Below are positions 45,869-56,985 of a stretch of DNA of 64,000 nucleotides, in pieces. How positions within the stretch are numbered: position 1 is the stretch's first letter; each line of letters begins with the position of its first letter. Source of the DNA: Aliagarivorans taiwanensis DSM 22990 (GTDB taxonomy: Bacteria > Pseudomonadota > Gammaproteobacteria > Enterobacterales > Celerinatantimonadaceae). The notes below the pieces were generated by a model. The model searched no databases. It was given only the letters and a program-made list of their open reading frames with translations, and was not told the origin of the DNA. The position numbers were made by a program, and so were the translations under genes. The stretch spans positions 62,001-126,000 of the forward strand of contig NZ_AUBZ01000009.1 of NCBI RefSeq assembly GCF_000429505.1, in the 5' to 3' direction.

Positions 45869-48800
45869 ATGCCAAAACGTAACGACATAAAAAGCATTCT
45901 GATTTTGGGCGCTGGCCCGATTGTTATCGGCCAGGCCTGTGAGTTTGACTACTCAGGTGCTCAAGCCTGTAAGGCGCTGCGCGAAGAGGGTTACCGGGTA
46001 ATCCTGGTGAACTCGAACCCAGCGACCATCATGACCGACCCAGAGATGGCTGATGCGACTTACATCGAGCCAATCCACTGGGAAGTGGTTGAAAAGATTA
46101 TTGCTAAAGAGCGCCCAGATGCGGTACTGCCTACCATGGGTGGCCAGACTGCACTGAACTGTGCGCTGGATCTAGAGCGCGAGGGCGTTCTGGAGAAGTA
46201 CAACGTTGAGATGATCGGCGCCACCGCAGATGCCATCGACAAAGCCGAAGACCGTCACCGCTTCGACGAAGCGATGAAGAGCATCGGCCTTGAGTGTCCG
46301 CGTGCAGGTATCGCCCACAACATGGAAGAAGCTTACGGCGTACTCGACCAAGTTGGCTTCCCATGTATTATCCGTCCGTCTTTCACCATGGGTGGTAGCG
46401 GTGGTGGTATCGCCTACAACAAAGAAGAATTCGACGAGATCTGTACCCGCGGTCTGGACCTGTCGCCAACCAACGAGCTGTTGATTGACGAGAGCCTGAT
46501 TGGCTGGAAAGAGTACGAGATGGAAGTGGTTCGCGATAAGAACGACAACTGCATCATCGTATGTTCTATCGAAAACTTCGACCCAATGGGTGTACACACC
46601 GGTGACTCTATCACCGTTGCGCCTGCGCAAACCCTGTCTGACAAAGAGTATCAGCTGATGCGTAACGCATCGCTGGCGGTACTGCGCGAGATTGGCGTAG
46701 AAACCGGTGGCTCTAACGTACAGTTTGGTGTGAACCCGAACGATGGCCGCATGGTTATCATCGAGATGAACCCACGTGTTTCTCGCTCGTCTGCTCTGGC
46801 CTCGAAAGCGACCGGTTTCCCGATTGCAAAAATTGCTGCCAAGCTGGCGGTGGGCTTCACCCTTGATGAGCTGCAAAACGACATCACCGGTGGTCGCACC
46901 CCGGCGTCGTTCGAGCCGTCTATCGACTATGTAGTGACCAAGATCCCACGCTTTAACTTCGAGAAGTTTGCCGGCGCTAACGACCGTCTGACCACTCAGA
47001 TGAAGTCGGTGGGTGAGGTAATGGCTATCGGCCGTAACCAACAAGAGTCGCTGCAAAAGGCCCTGCGTGGTCTGGAAGTAGGCGCCAATGGCTTCGACCC
47101 AATCGTTGACCTGAATGCAGCGGACGCGATGGACACCATCCGCCACGAGCTGCAGAACGTGGGCGCTGAGCGTATCTGGTACATCGCCGATGCCTTCCGT
47201 GCAGGCCTAAGCGTGCAAGATATCTTCAACCTGACCAAGATTGATTTCTGGTTCCTAGTGCAAATCGAAGAGCTTATCCAGCTGGAGAACCAAGTTGCTG
47301 AAGGCGGCGTGGCCTCGTTGGATGAAGACTTCCTGCGCAAACTGAAGCGTAAAGGTTTTGCCGATGCGCGTCTGGCTGAGCTCACTGGCGTATCTGAAGG
47401 CGAGCTGCGCAAGCTGCGTCAACGCCTGAACATTCTGCCGGTTTACAAGCGTGTAGATACCTGTGCTGCGGAGTTCGCAACCGACACCGCCTACATGTAC
47501 TCAAGCTACGACGAAGAGTGCGAAGCCACCCCGTCTGATAAAGACAAGATCATGGTGTTGGGCGGTGGCCCGAACCGTATCGGTCAAGGTATCGAGTTCG
47601 ATTACTGCTGTGTACACGCCGCTCTGGCGATGCGTGAAGACGGTTTTGAAACCATCATGGTTAACTGTAACCCAGAGACCGTATCGACTGACTACGACAC
47701 CTCAGATCGCCTGTACTTCGAGCCAGTAACCCTGGAAGACGTACTGGAAATCGTCCGCGTTGAGCAGCCTAAGGGCGTGATTGTTCAATACGGTGGTCAA
47801 ACCCCGCTTAAACTGGCTCGCGCTCTAGAAGCGGCCGGTGTGCCAATCATTGGTACTTCACCGGATGCGATTGACCGCGCCGAAGACCGTGAGCGTTTCC
47901 AACAAGCGGTTGACCGCCTCAAGCTGAAGCAGCCAGAGAACGACACCGTGACTACCGTTGAAGAAGCGGTACGCAGCGCTGAGCGCATCGGTTACCCACT
48001 GGTAGTTCGTCCATCTTACGTACTGGGTGGTCGCGCCATGGAAATCGTGTATGACGAAGTCGACTTGCGTCGTTACTTCAACGAAGCGGTAAGCGTGTCT
48101 AACGAATCGCCAGTACTGCTGGATAGCTTCCTGAACGACGCTATCGAAGTAGACATCGACGCCATCTGTGACGGCAAAGACGTGGTGATTGGCGGCATCA
48201 TGGAGCACATCGAGCAAGCCGGTGTTCACTCTGGTGACTCTGCCTGTTCACTGCCTCCATACACCCTGAGCCCGCAAATTCAAGACCGTCTGCGCGAGCA
48301 AGTACGTGCCTTGGCTTTGGAGCTGGGCGTAATCGGCCTGATGAACACGCAGTTCGCGATTAAGGGCGATGACATCTACCTTATCGAAGTGAACCCACGT
48401 GCTGCGCGTACTGTGCCGTTCGTATCGAAGGCCACCGGCGTGCCAATCGCCAAGGTTGCTGCGCGGGTAATGGCCGGTAAAACTCTGGCAGAACAGGGCT
48501 TCACCAAAGAAGTGATCCCACCGTTCTACTCAGTGAAAGAAGTGGTACTGCCGTTCAACAAGTTCCCGGGTGTTGACCCAATCTTGGGCCCTGAGATGCG
48601 CTCTACCGGTGAGGTAATGGGCGTCGGTGATACCTTCGCTGAAGCCTACGCTAAAGCTGAGCTGGGCATCGGTAACGATGGTCCTAAGAGCGGGCGTGCG
48701 CTGCTGTCGGTTCGTCACTCAGACAAGCACCGCGTTGCTGAGCTGGCTAAGAAGCTGGTTGAGCTGGGCTACGAGCTGGATGCAACCCACGGTACTGCCG

Positions 48801-49087
48801 TTATCTTGGGCGAAGCGGGAATTAACCCTCGCTTGGTGAACAAGGTACACGAAGGTCGTCCACACATCCTTGACCGCATGAAGAACGGCGAGTACGCCTA
48901 CGTGGTAAATACCACCGAAGGCCGCCAGTCTATCGAAGACTCGCGTCAGCTACGTCGCGCAGCCCTGCGTTACAAGGTGAACTACACCACTACCCTGAAT
49001 GGCGCATTCGCGACCTGTCAGGCCCACTCGGCCGATGACCGTGGCGTGGTGACTTCAGTGCAAGAGTTGCATCAGCGTATGAAGTAA
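45869..49087 (+). CDS. carB: Carbamoyl-phosphate synthase large subunit
   Basis: The product has 1072 residues, a normal length. Two homologous ATP-grasp halves each begin with the [38 protein letters not shown] motif. They form carboxyphosphate and then carbamoyl phosphate from bicarbonate, ammonia and two ATP. The C-terminal MGS-like allosteric domain ([21 protein letters not shown]) binds UMP and ornithine in E. coli. It is operonic with carA (cgggagc precedes the ATG). A strong terminator follows before greA. Confidence 0.98.
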   Translation: MPKRNDIKSILILGAGPIVIGQACEFDYSGAQACKALREEGYRVILVNSNPATIMTDPEMADATYIEPIHWEVVEKIIAKERPDAVLPTMGGQTALNCALDLEREGVLEKYNVEMIGATADAIDKAEDRHRFDEAMKSIGLECPRAGIAHNMEEAYGVLDQVGFPCIIRPSFTMGGSGGGIAYNKEEFDEICTRGLDLSPTNELLIDESLIGWKEYEMEVVRDKNDNCIIVCSIENFDPMGVHTGDSITVAPAQTLSDKEYQLMRNASLAVLREIGVETGGSNVQFGVNPNDGRMVIIEMNPRVSRSSALASKATGFPIAKIAAKLAVGFTLDELQNDITGGRTPASFEPSIDYVVTKIPRFNFEKFAGANDRLTTQMKSVGEVMAIGRNQQESLQKALRGLEVGANGFDPIVDLNAADAMDTIRHELQNVGAERIWYIADAFRAGLSVQDIFNLTKIDFWFLVQIEELIQLENQVAEGGVASLDEDFLRKLKRKGFADARLAELTGVSEGELRKLRQRLNILPVYKRVDTCAAEFATDTAYMYSSYDEECEATPSDKDKIMVLGGGPNRIGQGIEFDYCCVHAALAMREDGFETIMVNCNPETVSTDYDTSDRLYFEPVTLEDVLEIVRVEQPKGVIVQYGGQTPLKLARALEAAGVPIIGTSPDAIDRAEDRERFQQAVDRLKLKQPENDTVTTVEEAVRSAERIGYPLVVRPSYVLGGRAMEIVYDEVDLRRYFNEAVSVSNESPVLLDSFLNDAIEVDIDAICDGKDVVIGGIMEHIEQAGVHSGDSACSLPPYTLSPQIQDRLREQVRALALELGVIGLMNTQFAIKGDDIYLIEVNPRAARTVPFVSKATGVPIAKVAARVMAGKTLAEQGFTKEVIPPFYSVKEVVLPFNKFPGVDPILGPEMRSTGEVMGVGDTFAEAYAKAELGIGNDGPKSGRALLSVRHSDKHRVAELAKKLVELGYELDATHGTAVILGEAGINPRLVNKVHEGRPHILDRMKNGEYAYVVNTTEGRQSIEDSRQLRRAALRYKVNYTTTLNGAFATCQAHSADDRGVVTSVQELHQRMK

Positions 49088-49172
49088 GGAAAGCCCGCTT
49101 TCCTGACCGAAATGGCCAAGGCTTCACGCTTTTGTCATTTCGGGTTACACTGAAGACAAGATCTTAAGAATG

Positions 49173-49202
49173 CTGGCTATCAATTGATGGCCAGTTTTTT
49201 TT
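49173..49202 (+). terminator. Rho-independent terminator after carB
   Basis: ctggctatc and its complement (9-bp stem with G-T pair, 49173-49194) with the loop aatt are followed by eight T residues. Confidence 0.92.
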
Positions 49203-49247
49203 CTGTTCAAAGCGATTTAACGCTGTAAGCGATGAAGAGTTAATACT

Positions 49248-49724
49248 ATGCAAGCAATCCCAATGACCGTGCGTGGCGCTGACCAGCTACGTGAGGAACT
49301 GGAACATCTGAAAACCGTGCGCCGCCCGGCAATCATCGATGCTATCGCTGAGGCCCGCGAGCATGGTGATTTAAAAGAAAATGCCGAGTACCACGCTGCG
49401 CGTGAGCAACAAGGTTTTTGCGAAGGCCGCATTCAGGAAATCGAAGCCAAGCTGAGCAACGTGCAGGTTATCGATGTCACCAAGATGCCAAACAACGGCA
49501 AAGTGATCTTCGGTGCCACCGTGACCCTGCTTAACTTGGATACCGAAGGCGAAGTGACCTACCAAATCGTGGGTGACGACGAGGCGGACCTAAAGCAGAA
49601 CATGATCTCTGTAAACTCTCCAATTGCCCGTGCCCTGATTGGCAAGCAGTTGGATGACGAAGTCACCGTTCACACCCCCGGTGGTGAGGTGGACTACGAG
49701 ATCACCGAGGTTGAGTACAAGTAA
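49248..49724 (+). CDS. greA: Transcription elongation factor GreA
   Basis: It rescues backtracked RNA polymerase by stimulating transcript cleavage. The product has 158 residues. The start [21 protein letters not shown] and the acidic coiled-coil tip ([20 protein letters not shown], containing the Asp/Glu pair that acts in the RNAP secondary channel) are canonical. The C-terminal FKBP-like domain ends with [14 protein letters not shown]. It has its own terminator. Placement after carAB is as in many gammaproteobacteria. Confidence 0.98.
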   Translation: MQAIPMTVRGADQLREELEHLKTVRRPAIIDAIAEAREHGDLKENAEYHAAREQQGFCEGRIQEIEAKLSNVQVIDVTKMPNNGKVIFGATVTLLNLDTEGEVTYQIVGDDEADLKQNMISVNSPIARALIGKQLDDEVTVHTPGGEVDYEITEVEYK

Positions 49725-49774
49725 CGACATCCGTAGGTCACATTCATGGTGTACCTTCGCTTTACTTGATTGAT

Positions 49775-49796
49775 ACGCAGCTTCGGCTGCGTTTTT
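49775..49796 (+). terminator. Rho-independent terminator after greA
   Basis: A 7-bp stem acgcagc/gctgcgt capped by a stable ttcg tetraloop is followed by five T residues. Confidence 0.93.
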
Positions 49797-49814
49797 CGTA
49801 TTTAGAGGTATTAC

Positions 49815-50435
49815 GTGTTAGAGCTGGATTACTCGCGCTATCAAGCGCTGATTTTTGATATGGATGGCACCTTGGTCGACTCTATGCCATCGCACTTAAA
49901 GGCATGGCAAGCGGCTTTGGAAGAGCAGGGGCTGCCGGTGGATATCGACTTTGTTGGAAAGCGCGGCGGTATGCCGACTCCCAAGATTGCCGACGAATAC
50001 GCTAGTCACTTTGGCGTGAGCTTCGATAAGGACCAGTTGGTTAAAACTAAGAAAGCCACCTTCGATACACTGTGGCAGGAAGTGGCGCGCATTCCAGCTA
50101 GCGTAGCGGTTGCTGAGCAGTTCCAAGGCAAGCTACCGATAGCGGTGGGTACCGGCGCAGAGCGCAGTAATATGCAGCGGATCCTCGATAATCTGTCGCT
50201 GACAGAGATGTTCACCACCTTGGTGAGCGCCGATGAGGTGAAGGCGCACAAGCCTGAGCCCGATACCTTCTTATACGCCGCCAAGCAGATGAATACCGCA
50301 CCTGAGCAATGCCTAGTGTTTGAAGACACTCCCTTTGGCCTGCAGGCTGCGCACAACGCCGGTATGGATTGCGTATTGGTATTGGATGGGCAACTGGCGG
50401 AATTCCATGCTTGTCCAGAGCATCAGACTGCATAA
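49815..50435 (+). CDS. yqaB: HAD-family sugar phosphatase, YqaB-like (beta-phosphoglucomutase branch)
   Basis: The product has 206 residues. The start is a GTG (49815) behind AGAGGT. The HAD nucleophile motif FDMDGTLVDS is near the start, followed by the helical cap (SHLKAWQAALEEQGLPV). Motif II is PIAVGTGAERS, and the acidic motif is VFEDTPFGLQAA. It is the E. coli YqaB type, which dephosphorylates fructose 1-phosphate and related sugar phosphates. The true substrate is uncertain. It follows greA after a terminator and is therefore a separate unit. Confidence 0.85.
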   Translation: MLELDYSRYQALIFDMDGTLVDSMPSHLKAWQAALEEQGLPVDIDFVGKRGGMPTPKIADEYASHFGVSFDKDQLVKTKKATFDTLWQEVARIPASVAVAEQFQGKLPIAVGTGAERSNMQRILDNLSLTEMFTTLVSADEVKAHKPEPDTFLYAAKQMNTAPEQCLVFEDTPFGLQAAHNAGMDCVLVLDGQLAEFHACPEHQTA

Positions 50436-50551
50436 ATCCTTATGCGTGCGATATTTGAACAATAACTCGCATTTTGATAGATTAATGACCAACCAGGGAC
50501 GGGTAAACTGTTTATTTTGTTTTGCTAATTGGCATTTTCAGGTGGTAACAA

Positions 50552-51019
50552 ATGCAAGTATCCCAAACTGGTTTCTCTGCAGCGCAATACCTTTCTTCCG
50601 CTGGCGATGCTCGGATCCAACCGACGCCGCCGCGCGATATCGTTGATCGCATCAAAGACGAGTACGACAAGCTCAGCCCTGAGCAGCAGTTGCAGGCGCG
50701 CCGGGCCGCTGAAGGCGCAGTAGCGGATTACCAAGCCGGTGAGCAAGCCAAGACCGATGCAAAGCGCAACACAGCCCTACAGGTCAATCAGGTGCAACAT
50801 CAAGACAAGCTGGTGGATATCTACCTGCAGACCACCATGGGTGGCGACAAATCTGGCTCTTCACGTAGTGATGGTACCTGGACCACGGTGCAATCGATCA
50901 ACGACAGCATCGAAAACCAGCAAAAAGTCGATCGCTACTTGAAGACCGCAGGTATCTATGCGCAAGTGCGTGATTGGGAGCAAGCCCCTCGCCCTGAGCT
51001 GTTAAACGAGCAGGTATAA
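50552..51019 (+). CDS. Hypothetical cytoplasmic protein whose stop codon abuts a foldback element
   Basis: The family is not recognised. The product has 155 residues. AGGTGG precedes the ATG at 50552. The protein is polar, Gln- and Asp-rich, with no signal peptide or membrane segment. It begins MQVSQTGFSAAQYLSS and contains a charged helix (RDIVDRIKDEYDKLSPEQQLQARRAAEGAV), given here by its two halves. The N-terminal style recalls small flagellar- or swarming-associated proteins, but this is not strong enough for a call. The TAA lies at the left edge of a repeat element (51019-51177), so the native C-terminus may have been replaced. Confidence 0.65.
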   Translation: MQVSQTGFSAAQYLSSAGDARIQPTPPRDIVDRIKDEYDKLSPEQQLQARRAAEGAVADYQAGEQAKTDAKRNTALQVNQVQHQDKLVDIYLQTTMGGDKSGSSRSDGTWTTVQSINDSIENQQKVDRYLKTAGIYAQVRDWEQAPRPELLNEQV

Positions 51020-51177
51020 TACCAATCAGAACAAGTATCTGGTCATCTTTGCTGGTTAAAATCTTTGGTGACAGCGTCAGCGCTTTTGTAATTAGTCCAC
51101 TAGTTACGGCAAGCCCTTCCTCGTCCTCAAAGATTTTTCCTGTGCAACATCTGAACATCTACTTATTCGGATTGGTA
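51019..51177. mobile_element. Second foldback (MITE-like) element, 159 bp, with 19-bp inverted ends
   Basis: The ends ataccaatcagaacaagta (51019-51037) and tacttattcggattggtat (51159-51177) are inverted copies with two differences. The inner segment also pairs (aaaatctttg near 51058 with caaagatttt near 51127). It carries no coding capacity. It differs in sequence from the element at 35181-35358, so two families are present. TA-rich bases flank both ends; a TA target duplication is possible but not proven. Confidence 0.75.
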
Positions 51178-51185
51178 TAAAAACG

Positions 51186-51210
51186 CAAAAAGCGGCCATG
51201 GGCCGCTTTT
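51186..51210. terminator. Bidirectional rho-independent terminator
   Basis: An 11-bp perfect stem aaaaagcggcc/ggccgcttttt with a 3-base loop has T-runs on both strands. It serves yhbY (minus) and the hypothetical gene (plus). Confidence 0.92.
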
Positions 51211-51232
51211 TAGTACGCTGTGCCGGTTAGGG

Positions 51233-51529
51233 CTACTTGCGAGGTAGTTCGATCTTTCGGTTTTCCGACGGGCGGTAAATCACCAGGATGTGACCGATGG
51301 TCTGTACCTTCACTGCCTTGGTGTTTGACACGATGGTGTCTGCAATCAATTGCTTCATTTCCCGATCGTCGGTGGGGATCTTCACCTTGATCAATTCGTG
51401 ATGATCAAGTGCCAGCTCAATCTCGGCCATAATCCCCTCAGTCAAGCCATTGGCACCCAGCAAGACGACAGGCTTGAGCGGATGGGCCAAGGACTTAAGG
51501 TGTTGTTTCTGCTTATTACTCAGTTGCAT
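51233..51529 (-). CDS. yhbY: Ribosome-associated RNA-binding protein YhbY (CRM domain)
   Basis: The product has 98 residues, a single CRM domain with the conserved GANG loop (VVLLGANGLTEGI) and the basic start MQLSNKQKQHLKSLAHPLKP. In E. coli it associates with pre-50S ribosomal particles. It is divergent from rlmE, as in E. coli. The ATG at 51529 follows an AT-rich region with a weak ribosome binding site. Confidence 0.96.
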   Translation of the reverse strand: MQLSNKQKQHLKSLAHPLKPVVLLGANGLTEGIMAEIELALDHHELIKVKIPTDDREMKQLIADTIVSNTKAVKVQTIGHILVIYRPSENRKIELPRK

Positions 51530-51632
51530 AGAAATTTTCTACTGACTCGGGGTTGAAAACCCTTATTTTAGCGCCATCTCTAGGCTATTACTATGTAATC
51601 GTCCTAACTAAATACTATTCGGTAAGTTTTCG

Positions 51633-52262
51633 GTGACCAAAAAGAAACATTCAGCCAGCTCTAAGCGCTGGTTAAACGAACATTTTGATGACCATTACGT
51701 CCAACAAGCGCAGAAACAAGGCCTGCGCTCACGGGCGGTTTTCAAGATTGAAGAGATCCAGCAAAAGGACAAACTGCTAAAGTCGGGCATGACGGTTGTC
51801 GACCTTGGGGCTGCCCCGGGGGGATGGTCGCAATACGCGGTGGAACAGGTGGGCATGGATGGCCATGTGATTGCCTGTGACATCTTGCAGATGGACCCAA
51901 TTGCTGGCGTCGATTTCTTGTGCGGCGATTTCCGAGAAGAAGCCGTGCTGAATGCTTTGTTGGAGCGTATTGGCGACAACAAGGTCGATGTGGTGATGTC
52001 AGATATGGCGCCGAATATGAGCGGCAACAAAGCCGTTGATCAATCGGGTGCAATGTATTTGGTTGAGCTGGCCTTGGATATGTGCCGAGAGGTACTGGCA
52101 CCGAAAGGCAGCTTTGTGGTCAAAGTATTCCAAGGAGAAGGTTTTGACCAATATCTGCAGGAAGTACGTAGTATGTTCAGTAGCGTCAAAACCCGTAAAC
52201 CAGACTCTTCACGTGCCCGTTCCCGTGAAGTCTATTTGGTAGCTAGTGGTTTTAAACTGTAG
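51633..52262 (+). CDS. rlmE: 23S rRNA 2-prime-O-ribose methyltransferase RlmE (FtsJ/RrmJ)
   Basis: It methylates U2552 of 23S rRNA in the A-loop. The product has 209 residues. The start is a GTG (51633). The SAM-binding motif [14 protein letters not shown] is clear. The K-D-K-E catalytic tetrad is present: Lys in [11 protein letters not shown], Asp in [10 protein letters not shown], Lys in [12 protein letters not shown] and Glu in [11 protein letters not shown]. It is followed by ftsH after 45 bases, the classical rlmE-ftsH heat-shock operon arrangement. Confidence 0.97.
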   Translation: MTKKKHSASSKRWLNEHFDDHYVQQAQKQGLRSRAVFKIEEIQQKDKLLKSGMTVVDLGAAPGGWSQYAVEQVGMDGHVIACDILQMDPIAGVDFLCGDFREEAVLNALLERIGDNKVDVVMSDMAPNMSGNKAVDQSGAMYLVELALDMCREVLAPKGSFVVKVFQGEGFDQYLQEVRSMFSSVKTRKPDSSRARSREVYLVASGFKL

Positions 52263-52307
52263 TACGCTAACTAAAGTTACCTTTTATTTACAGATGAGGT
52301 TTTCGTC

Positions 52308-54248
52308 TTGAGTGACATGGCAAAAAATCTGATTTTGTGGCTGGTCATCGCGGTAGTTTTGATGTCGGTTTTTCAAAGCTTTAGCCCCGATTCCAGTAGT
52401 GGTCGTCAAATGGACTACGCAACGTTTGTAAGGGAAGTCAATCACGGCCAGATCCGCGAAGTGAAGATTTCTGGGCAGGAGATCAACGGTGTCAAACGCA
52501 CCGGCGAGCAATTCACTACTCTGATCCCATATCCAGATCGTGACCTGTTGAATGACCTTATCAAACAAGATGTGAAAGTGATTGGTGAGAAGCCGGAAGA
52601 ACAAGGCTTACTGACTTCGATTTTTATTTCTTGGTTCCCGATGCTATTGCTGATCGGGGTGTGGATCTTCTTTATGCGTCAGATGCAAGGCGGCGGCGGT
52701 AAGGGCGCGATGTCCTTCGGCAAGAGCAAGGCGCGTCTGATGAGTGAAGACCAAATCAAAACCACCTTTGCCGATGTTGCTGGTTGCGACGAAGCCAAAG
52801 AAGAAGTGGCAGAGCTGGTTGACTACCTGCGCGACCCAACCAAGTTCCAAAAGCTGGGCGGTAAGATCCCGACTGGTGTGTTGATGGTAGGTCCTCCGGG
52901 TACCGGTAAAACCTTGCTGGCCAAAGCGATTGCTGGTGAAGCGAAGGTACCGTTCTTTACCATCTCCGGTTCTGACTTTGTTGAGATGTTCGTGGGTGTG
53001 GGTGCCTCTCGTGTTCGCGACATGTTCGAGCAAGCGAAAAAGTCTGCGCCTTGCATCATCTTTATCGATGAGATTGATGCGGTAGGCCGTCAGCGTGGTG
53101 CTGGTCTGGGTGGTGGTCACGATGAGCGTGAGCAAACCCTTAACCAGATGCTGGTTGAGATGGATGGTTTCGAAGGTAACGAAGGTATTATTGTTATCGC
53201 TGCGACTAACCGTCCTGACGTACTGGACCCTGCACTGTTGCGCCCCGGTCGTTTCGACCGTCAGGTGACCGTTGGTCTGCCAGATGTACGTGGCCGCGAG
53301 CAAATCCTTAAGGTACACATGCGCAAAGTGCCGCTGGCCGATGGCGTTGACGCGGCGGTAATCGCCCGCGGTACCCCTGGCTTCTCCGGTGCCGATTTGG
53401 CGAACCTAGTGAACGAGGCAGCCTTGTTTGCAGCCCGAGGTAACAAACGTACCGTTGCCATGGAAGAGTTCGAAAAAGCCAAAGACAAGATCATGATGGG
53501 TGCTGAGCGCAAGTCCATGGTGATGACCGAAAGCGAGAAAGAGATGACCGCTTACCACGAAGCGGGTCACGCCATCGTTGGTCGCTTGGTGCCAGAGCAC
53601 GACCCAGTTTACAAGGTAAGTATTATTCCACGTGGCCGCGCGTTGGGTGTGACCATGTACTTGCCTGAGCAAGACCGGGTGAGTCACAGCAAGCAGCACT
53701 TGGAGAGTATGATCTCCAGTCTTTATGGGGGCCGACTTGCTGAGAAGATCATCTACGGTGATGACAAAGTCTCCACCGGTGCGTCTAATGATATTGAGCG
53801 CGCTACCGAGATTGCTCGCAAGATGGTGACCCAGTGGGGTCTGTCTGAGTCGATGGGGCCACTTCTGTACGCCGATGAAGAAGGCGAGGTGTTCTTGGGC
53901 CGCACTGCGGCAAAGTCGAAACATATGTCAGATGACACTGCCAAGGCGATTGACCATGAGATCCGTGCCGTTATCGACCGCAACTACTCGCGCGCAGAAA
54001 ATCTGCTGAACGAGAACATGGACATCTTGCATGCCATGAAAGATGCGTTGATGAAGTATGAGACCATCGATGCCAAGCAAATCGATGATCTGATGGAGCG
54101 CAAAGACCCTCGTCCACCTGCGGATTGGGATCAAGATAGCAGCAGCTCAGGCGGTAGCGATGACAACTCCGGCGCCAGCACGGTGGCCGAAGAAGACAAG
54201 CCAAAGGCAAGTGGCGACAGCCCAATGTCTGAAGACCCGGCTCAGTAA
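52308..54248 (+). CDS. ftsH: ATP-dependent zinc metalloprotease FtsH
   Basis: It is a membrane-anchored AAA+ protease for LpxC, sigma32 and misfolded membrane proteins. The product has 646 residues. A TTG (52308) is preferred because GAGG lies eight bases before it; an ATG three codons later begins [16 protein letters not shown]. Two membrane helices (about 5-25 and 100-122) flank a periplasmic domain. Walker A is GPPGTGKT, the SRH arginines are in [20 protein letters not shown], and the zinc site is HEAGH. The tail is Ser/Asp-rich and low-complexity. It is probably co-transcribed with rlmE. Confidence 0.98.
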   Translation: MSDMAKNLILWLVIAVVLMSVFQSFSPDSSSGRQMDYATFVREVNHGQIREVKISGQEINGVKRTGEQFTTLIPYPDRDLLNDLIKQDVKVIGEKPEEQGLLTSIFISWFPMLLLIGVWIFFMRQMQGGGGKGAMSFGKSKARLMSEDQIKTTFADVAGCDEAKEEVAELVDYLRDPTKFQKLGGKIPTGVLMVGPPGTGKTLLAKAIAGEAKVPFFTISGSDFVEMFVGVGASRVRDMFEQAKKSAPCIIFIDEIDAVGRQRGAGLGGGHDEREQTLNQMLVEMDGFEGNEGIIVIAATNRPDVLDPALLRPGRFDRQVTVGLPDVRGREQILKVHMRKVPLADGVDAAVIARGTPGFSGADLANLVNEAALFAARGNKRTVAMEEFEKAKDKIMMGAERKSMVMTESEKEMTAYHEAGHAIVGRLVPEHDPVYKVSIIPRGRALGVTMYLPEQDRVSHSKQHLESMISSLYGGRLAEKIIYGDDKVSTGASNDIERATEIARKMVTQWGLSESMGPLLYADEEGEVFLGRTAAKSKHMSDDTAKAIDHEIRAVIDRNYSRAENLLNENMDILHAMKDALMKYETIDAKQIDDLMERKDPRPPADWDQDSSSSGGSDDNSGASTVAEEDKPKASGDSPMSEDPAQ

Positions 54249-54263
54249 TCAATAAGAACTAGT

Positions 54264-54286
54264 GCCCCGCGCAAGCGGGGCTTTTT
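54264..54286 (+). terminator. Rho-independent terminator after ftsH
   Basis: gccccgc and gcggggc (7-bp stem, loop gcaa) are followed by five T residues. It ends only five bases before the folP start, so folP-glmM may depend on read-through or a promoter inside ftsH. Confidence 0.9.
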
Positions 54287-54291
54287 CGTCT

Positions 54292-55131
54292 ATGAAGCAA
54301 GCATTTCCTTTTCAACTCGCTGGACGTCGCTTCCAGCACCCCATTGTGATGGGGATCCTCAATGTCACCCCTGATTCGTTCTCCGATGGCGGCAGCTATC
54401 TAAACATCGACAGCGCGGTACAACAGGCGCTCAAGATGCTTGATGATGGCGCCCAGATTATCGATATCGGTGGTGAATCGACCCGACCGGGCGCCCCGGA
54501 GGTGTCATTGGACGAAGAGCTGTCACGCACCATTCCGGTTATTGAAGCCATCCGTCAGCGCAGCGATTGTTTGATTTCCATCGACACCTATAAAGCGCAG
54601 GTAATGCGCGAGGCGGTAGCGGCGGGTGCCAGTATGATCAATGATGTCTGCGCACTTAATCAGCCGGGCGCGCTGCAAGCGGCGGCTGAGCTGCAGGTGC
54701 CGGTTTGCCTCATGCATATGCAAGGCAAGCCGCGGACTATGCAGGCTGACCCGCAGTATCGCGAAGTGGTGGCAGACATTGCCGAGTTCTTAGCGGAGCG
54801 TGTGGCGGCCTGCGAGCAAGCAGGATTGGCCAAGGAGCTATTAGTCCTTGATCCGGGCTTTGGCTTCGGTAAAACCTTGCAGCACAATCTCGAGTTGTTG
54901 GCGCGGCTCGAAGAATTTCATCAATTCGGCTTGCCTATATTGGCAGGGATGTCGAGAAAGAGTATGTTTGGGCAACTGTTGGATCGCTCAGTAGAGCAGC
55001 GTTTGGCGGGAAGCCTAGCGGGCGCCATGCTGGCAGCGCAACAACACGCTCAGGTTCTGCGGGTGCACGATGTTGCGCAAACCCGCGATGTATTGGACGT
55101 ATTAGAAGCAGTAGCAAAGAGTAAGCTATGA
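54292..55131 (+). CDS. folP: Dihydropteroate synthase
   Basis: It joins p-aminobenzoate to dihydropterin pyrophosphate in folate synthesis and is the target of sulfonamides. The product has 279 residues from the ATG at 54292; a longer frame would start inside the ftsH terminator. Motifs are [28 protein letters not shown], the pterin-site [13 protein letters not shown] and the GMSRKS phosphate loop. The ribosome binding site is poor. Its stop overlaps the glmM start (ATGA). Confidence 0.97.
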   Translation: MKQAFPFQLAGRRFQHPIVMGILNVTPDSFSDGGSYLNIDSAVQQALKMLDDGAQIIDIGGESTRPGAPEVSLDEELSRTIPVIEAIRQRSDCLISIDTYKAQVMREAVAAGASMINDVCALNQPGALQAAAELQVPVCLMHMQGKPRTMQADPQYREVVADIAEFLAERVAACEQAGLAKELLVLDPGFGFGKTLQHNLELLARLEEFHQFGLPILAGMSRKSMFGQLLDRSVEQRLAGSLAGAMLAAQQHAQVLRVHDVAQTRDVLDVLEAVAKSKL

Positions 55132-56465
55132 CTAGAAAATATTTTGGCACTGATGGCGTGCGTGGCAAGGTCGGTGAGTACCCAATTACTCCAGATTTTG
55201 CACTTAAGTTAGGTTGGGCTGCTGGCAAGGTGCTCTCAAGCCAGGGAACCCGTAAAGTACTTATCGGTAAAGACACCCGTATCTCCGGCTATATGCTTGA
55301 GTCAGCACTCGAAGCGGGTCTGTCTTCAGCGGGTGTGCAAGCCAGTTTTGTTGGCCCGATGCCAACCCCAGCCGTTGCCTACCTAACACGTACTTTCCGC
55401 GCTGAGGCGGGCATTGTTATTTCTGCATCGCACAACCCTTACTATGACAACGGTATTAAATTCTTCTCTGCCGATGGCACCAAGTTGCCAGACGATGTTG
55501 AGCTGGCGATTGAGCAGCAGCTGGATAACCCGATTACCTGTGTCGAGTCAAACATGCTCGGTAAAGCCAAGCGCATCGAAGATGCGGTTGGCCGTTATAT
55601 CGAGTTTTGTAAGAGTACCTTCCCAAATCGCTTTAGCCTCAGCGGCCTGCGTATCGTGGTAGATTGTGCCAACGGTGCAACCTATCACATAGCACCGAAG
55701 GTGTTTGCCGAGCTAGGCGCTGAAGTTATTGCTATCGCCAATCAGCCCGACGGCCTGAATATCAACGAGCGTTGCGGCGCTACCAACACTAAGCTGTTGG
55801 CTGAAGAGGTGCTTAAGCACCGCGCCGATCTCGGTATTGCCTTCGATGGTGATGGTGACCGGGTGATGATGATTGACGGCGATGGTCAGCAAGTCGATGG
55901 TGACGAAATCCTGTATATCTTGGCGTGTGATGCCCAAGATACCGGCCGCTTGAACGGTGGGGTGGTGGGCACGCTGATGACCAACCTGGCCTTCGAGCAA
56001 GCCATGGAAGCGCGCAATATTCCCTTTGTTCGCGCGAAAGTAGGTGATCGCTACGTGATGGAGCAGTTGTTAGAGCACGGCTGGGCATTTGGTGGTGAGA
56101 ACTCTGGACATATTATCTGCCTTGAGCACACCACTACTGGCGACGGTATTGTAGCTGCCCTGCAAGTGCTGGCGGCGATGCTGAGTAAAGGGGAAGATCT
56201 GCGCGGACTACTCAAAGACCTCACCTTGTACCCACAACTGCTGGTGAACGTGCGCTTCCAAGGCGATAGCGATCCACTCTCCAGTGAAGTGGTGCAACAA
56301 GCTCAGGCTGAAGCAGAGGCGAAGCTTGCCGGTAATGGCCGGGTACTGTTGCGGAAGTCAGGTACCGAGCCGCTGCTACGGGTGATGGTTGAAGGGCGTG
56401 ACTCGGCCTTGGTAGAGAGCTGTGCTCAGTCCATTGCCGATGCAGTCAAAGTGGCCTGCGCGTAA
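55128..56465 (+). CDS. glmM: Phosphoglucosamine mutase
   Basis: It converts glucosamine 6-phosphate to glucosamine 1-phosphate for peptidoglycan and LPS. The product has 445 residues. The start [14 protein letters not shown], phosphoserine loop [19 protein letters not shown], metal-binding [13 protein letters not shown], sugar-binding GGENSGHI and phosphate-binding [15 protein letters not shown] are all intact. The ATG overlaps the folP stop, giving translational coupling. Confidence 0.98.
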   Translation: MTRKYFGTDGVRGKVGEYPITPDFALKLGWAAGKVLSSQGTRKVLIGKDTRISGYMLESALEAGLSSAGVQASFVGPMPTPAVAYLTRTFRAEAGIVISASHNPYYDNGIKFFSADGTKLPDDVELAIEQQLDNPITCVESNMLGKAKRIEDAVGRYIEFCKSTFPNRFSLSGLRIVVDCANGATYHIAPKVFAELGAEVIAIANQPDGLNINERCGATNTKLLAEEVLKHRADLGIAFDGDGDRVMMIDGDGQQVDGDEILYILACDAQDTGRLNGGVVGTLMTNLAFEQAMEARNIPFVRAKVGDRYVMEQLLEHGWAFGGENSGHIICLEHTTTGDGIVAALQVLAAMLSKGEDLRGLLKDLTLYPQLLVNVRFQGDSDPLSSEVVQQAQAEAEAKLAGNGRVLLRKSGTEPLLRVMVEGRDSALVESCAQSIADAVKVACA

Positions 56466-56533
56466 CACGCGGGTCAGATCTGCACACAAATCCAGCGATT
56501 GAATACCTATAGCCAATTTTTTGCGCTAAGCGC

Positions 56534-56562
56534 TTGTATTGGCTAACTAGGTTCGCTACTAT
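56534..56562 (+). promoter_or_regulatory. Likely sigma70 promoter of secG-tRNA-Leu
   Basis: ttgtat (56534-56539) and tactat (56557-56562) have a 17-base spacer, about 70 bases upstream of secG. Confidence 0.45.
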
Positions 56563-56633
56563 CTCGCCCGCTTTGGTGACTCGTGTTTCTCAAAGGGGCG
56601 AGCGCAAGTTAGTCCTACACATAGGTGAAGAGA

Positions 56634-56978
56634 ATGTACGAAATTTTACTGGTATTGTTTCTGTTAGTCGCCTTAGCCTTAATCGGCTTGGTTATGATCC
56701 AGCAAGGTAAAGGTGCTGGCATGGGCGCGTCTTTTGGTTCTGGTGCTTCGAATACTGTTTTCGGCGCAACCGGCTCAGGTAACTTCCTGACCCGCAGTAC
56801 CGCAATCTGTGCGACCCTGTTTTTCGTAATTAGTTTGCTGTTGGGTAACCTCACAACAAAGCAAACCAAGCAAAACGATGTAGAACAAGATCTGTCTGCA
56901 CCAGCTTTCGAGGTGGTGATTCCGGACGCTGACGTACCTTCAGCTCCAGTTAGCCCGGATTCAGACGTTCCGAACTAA
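56634..56978 (+). CDS. secG: Protein translocase subunit SecG
   Basis: It is a small subunit of the SecYEG channel that helps SecA-driven export. The product has 114 residues from the ATG at 56634; aggtgaagaga precedes it, and the GTG nine bases upstream lies inside that site. Two membrane helices (about 3-22 and 52-72) flank the conserved glycine-rich IQQGKGAGMGASFGSGAS and FGATGSGNFLTR. An acidic, Pro-rich tail follows. It lies immediately before tRNA-Leu, as in E. coli. Confidence 0.97.
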   Translation: MYEILLVLFLLVALALIGLVMIQQGKGAGMGASFGSGASNTVFGATGSGNFLTRSTAICATLFFVISLLLGNLTTKQTKQNDVEQDLSAPAFEVVIPDADVPSAPVSPDSDVPN

Positions 56979-56985
56979 GTTTCTT

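Noticed and set aside
52308-52316. ATG at 52317 as the ftsH start
   Set aside because: It would begin MAKNLIL as often annotated, but the only ribosome binding site is correctly spaced for the TTG at 52308; the difference is three residues.
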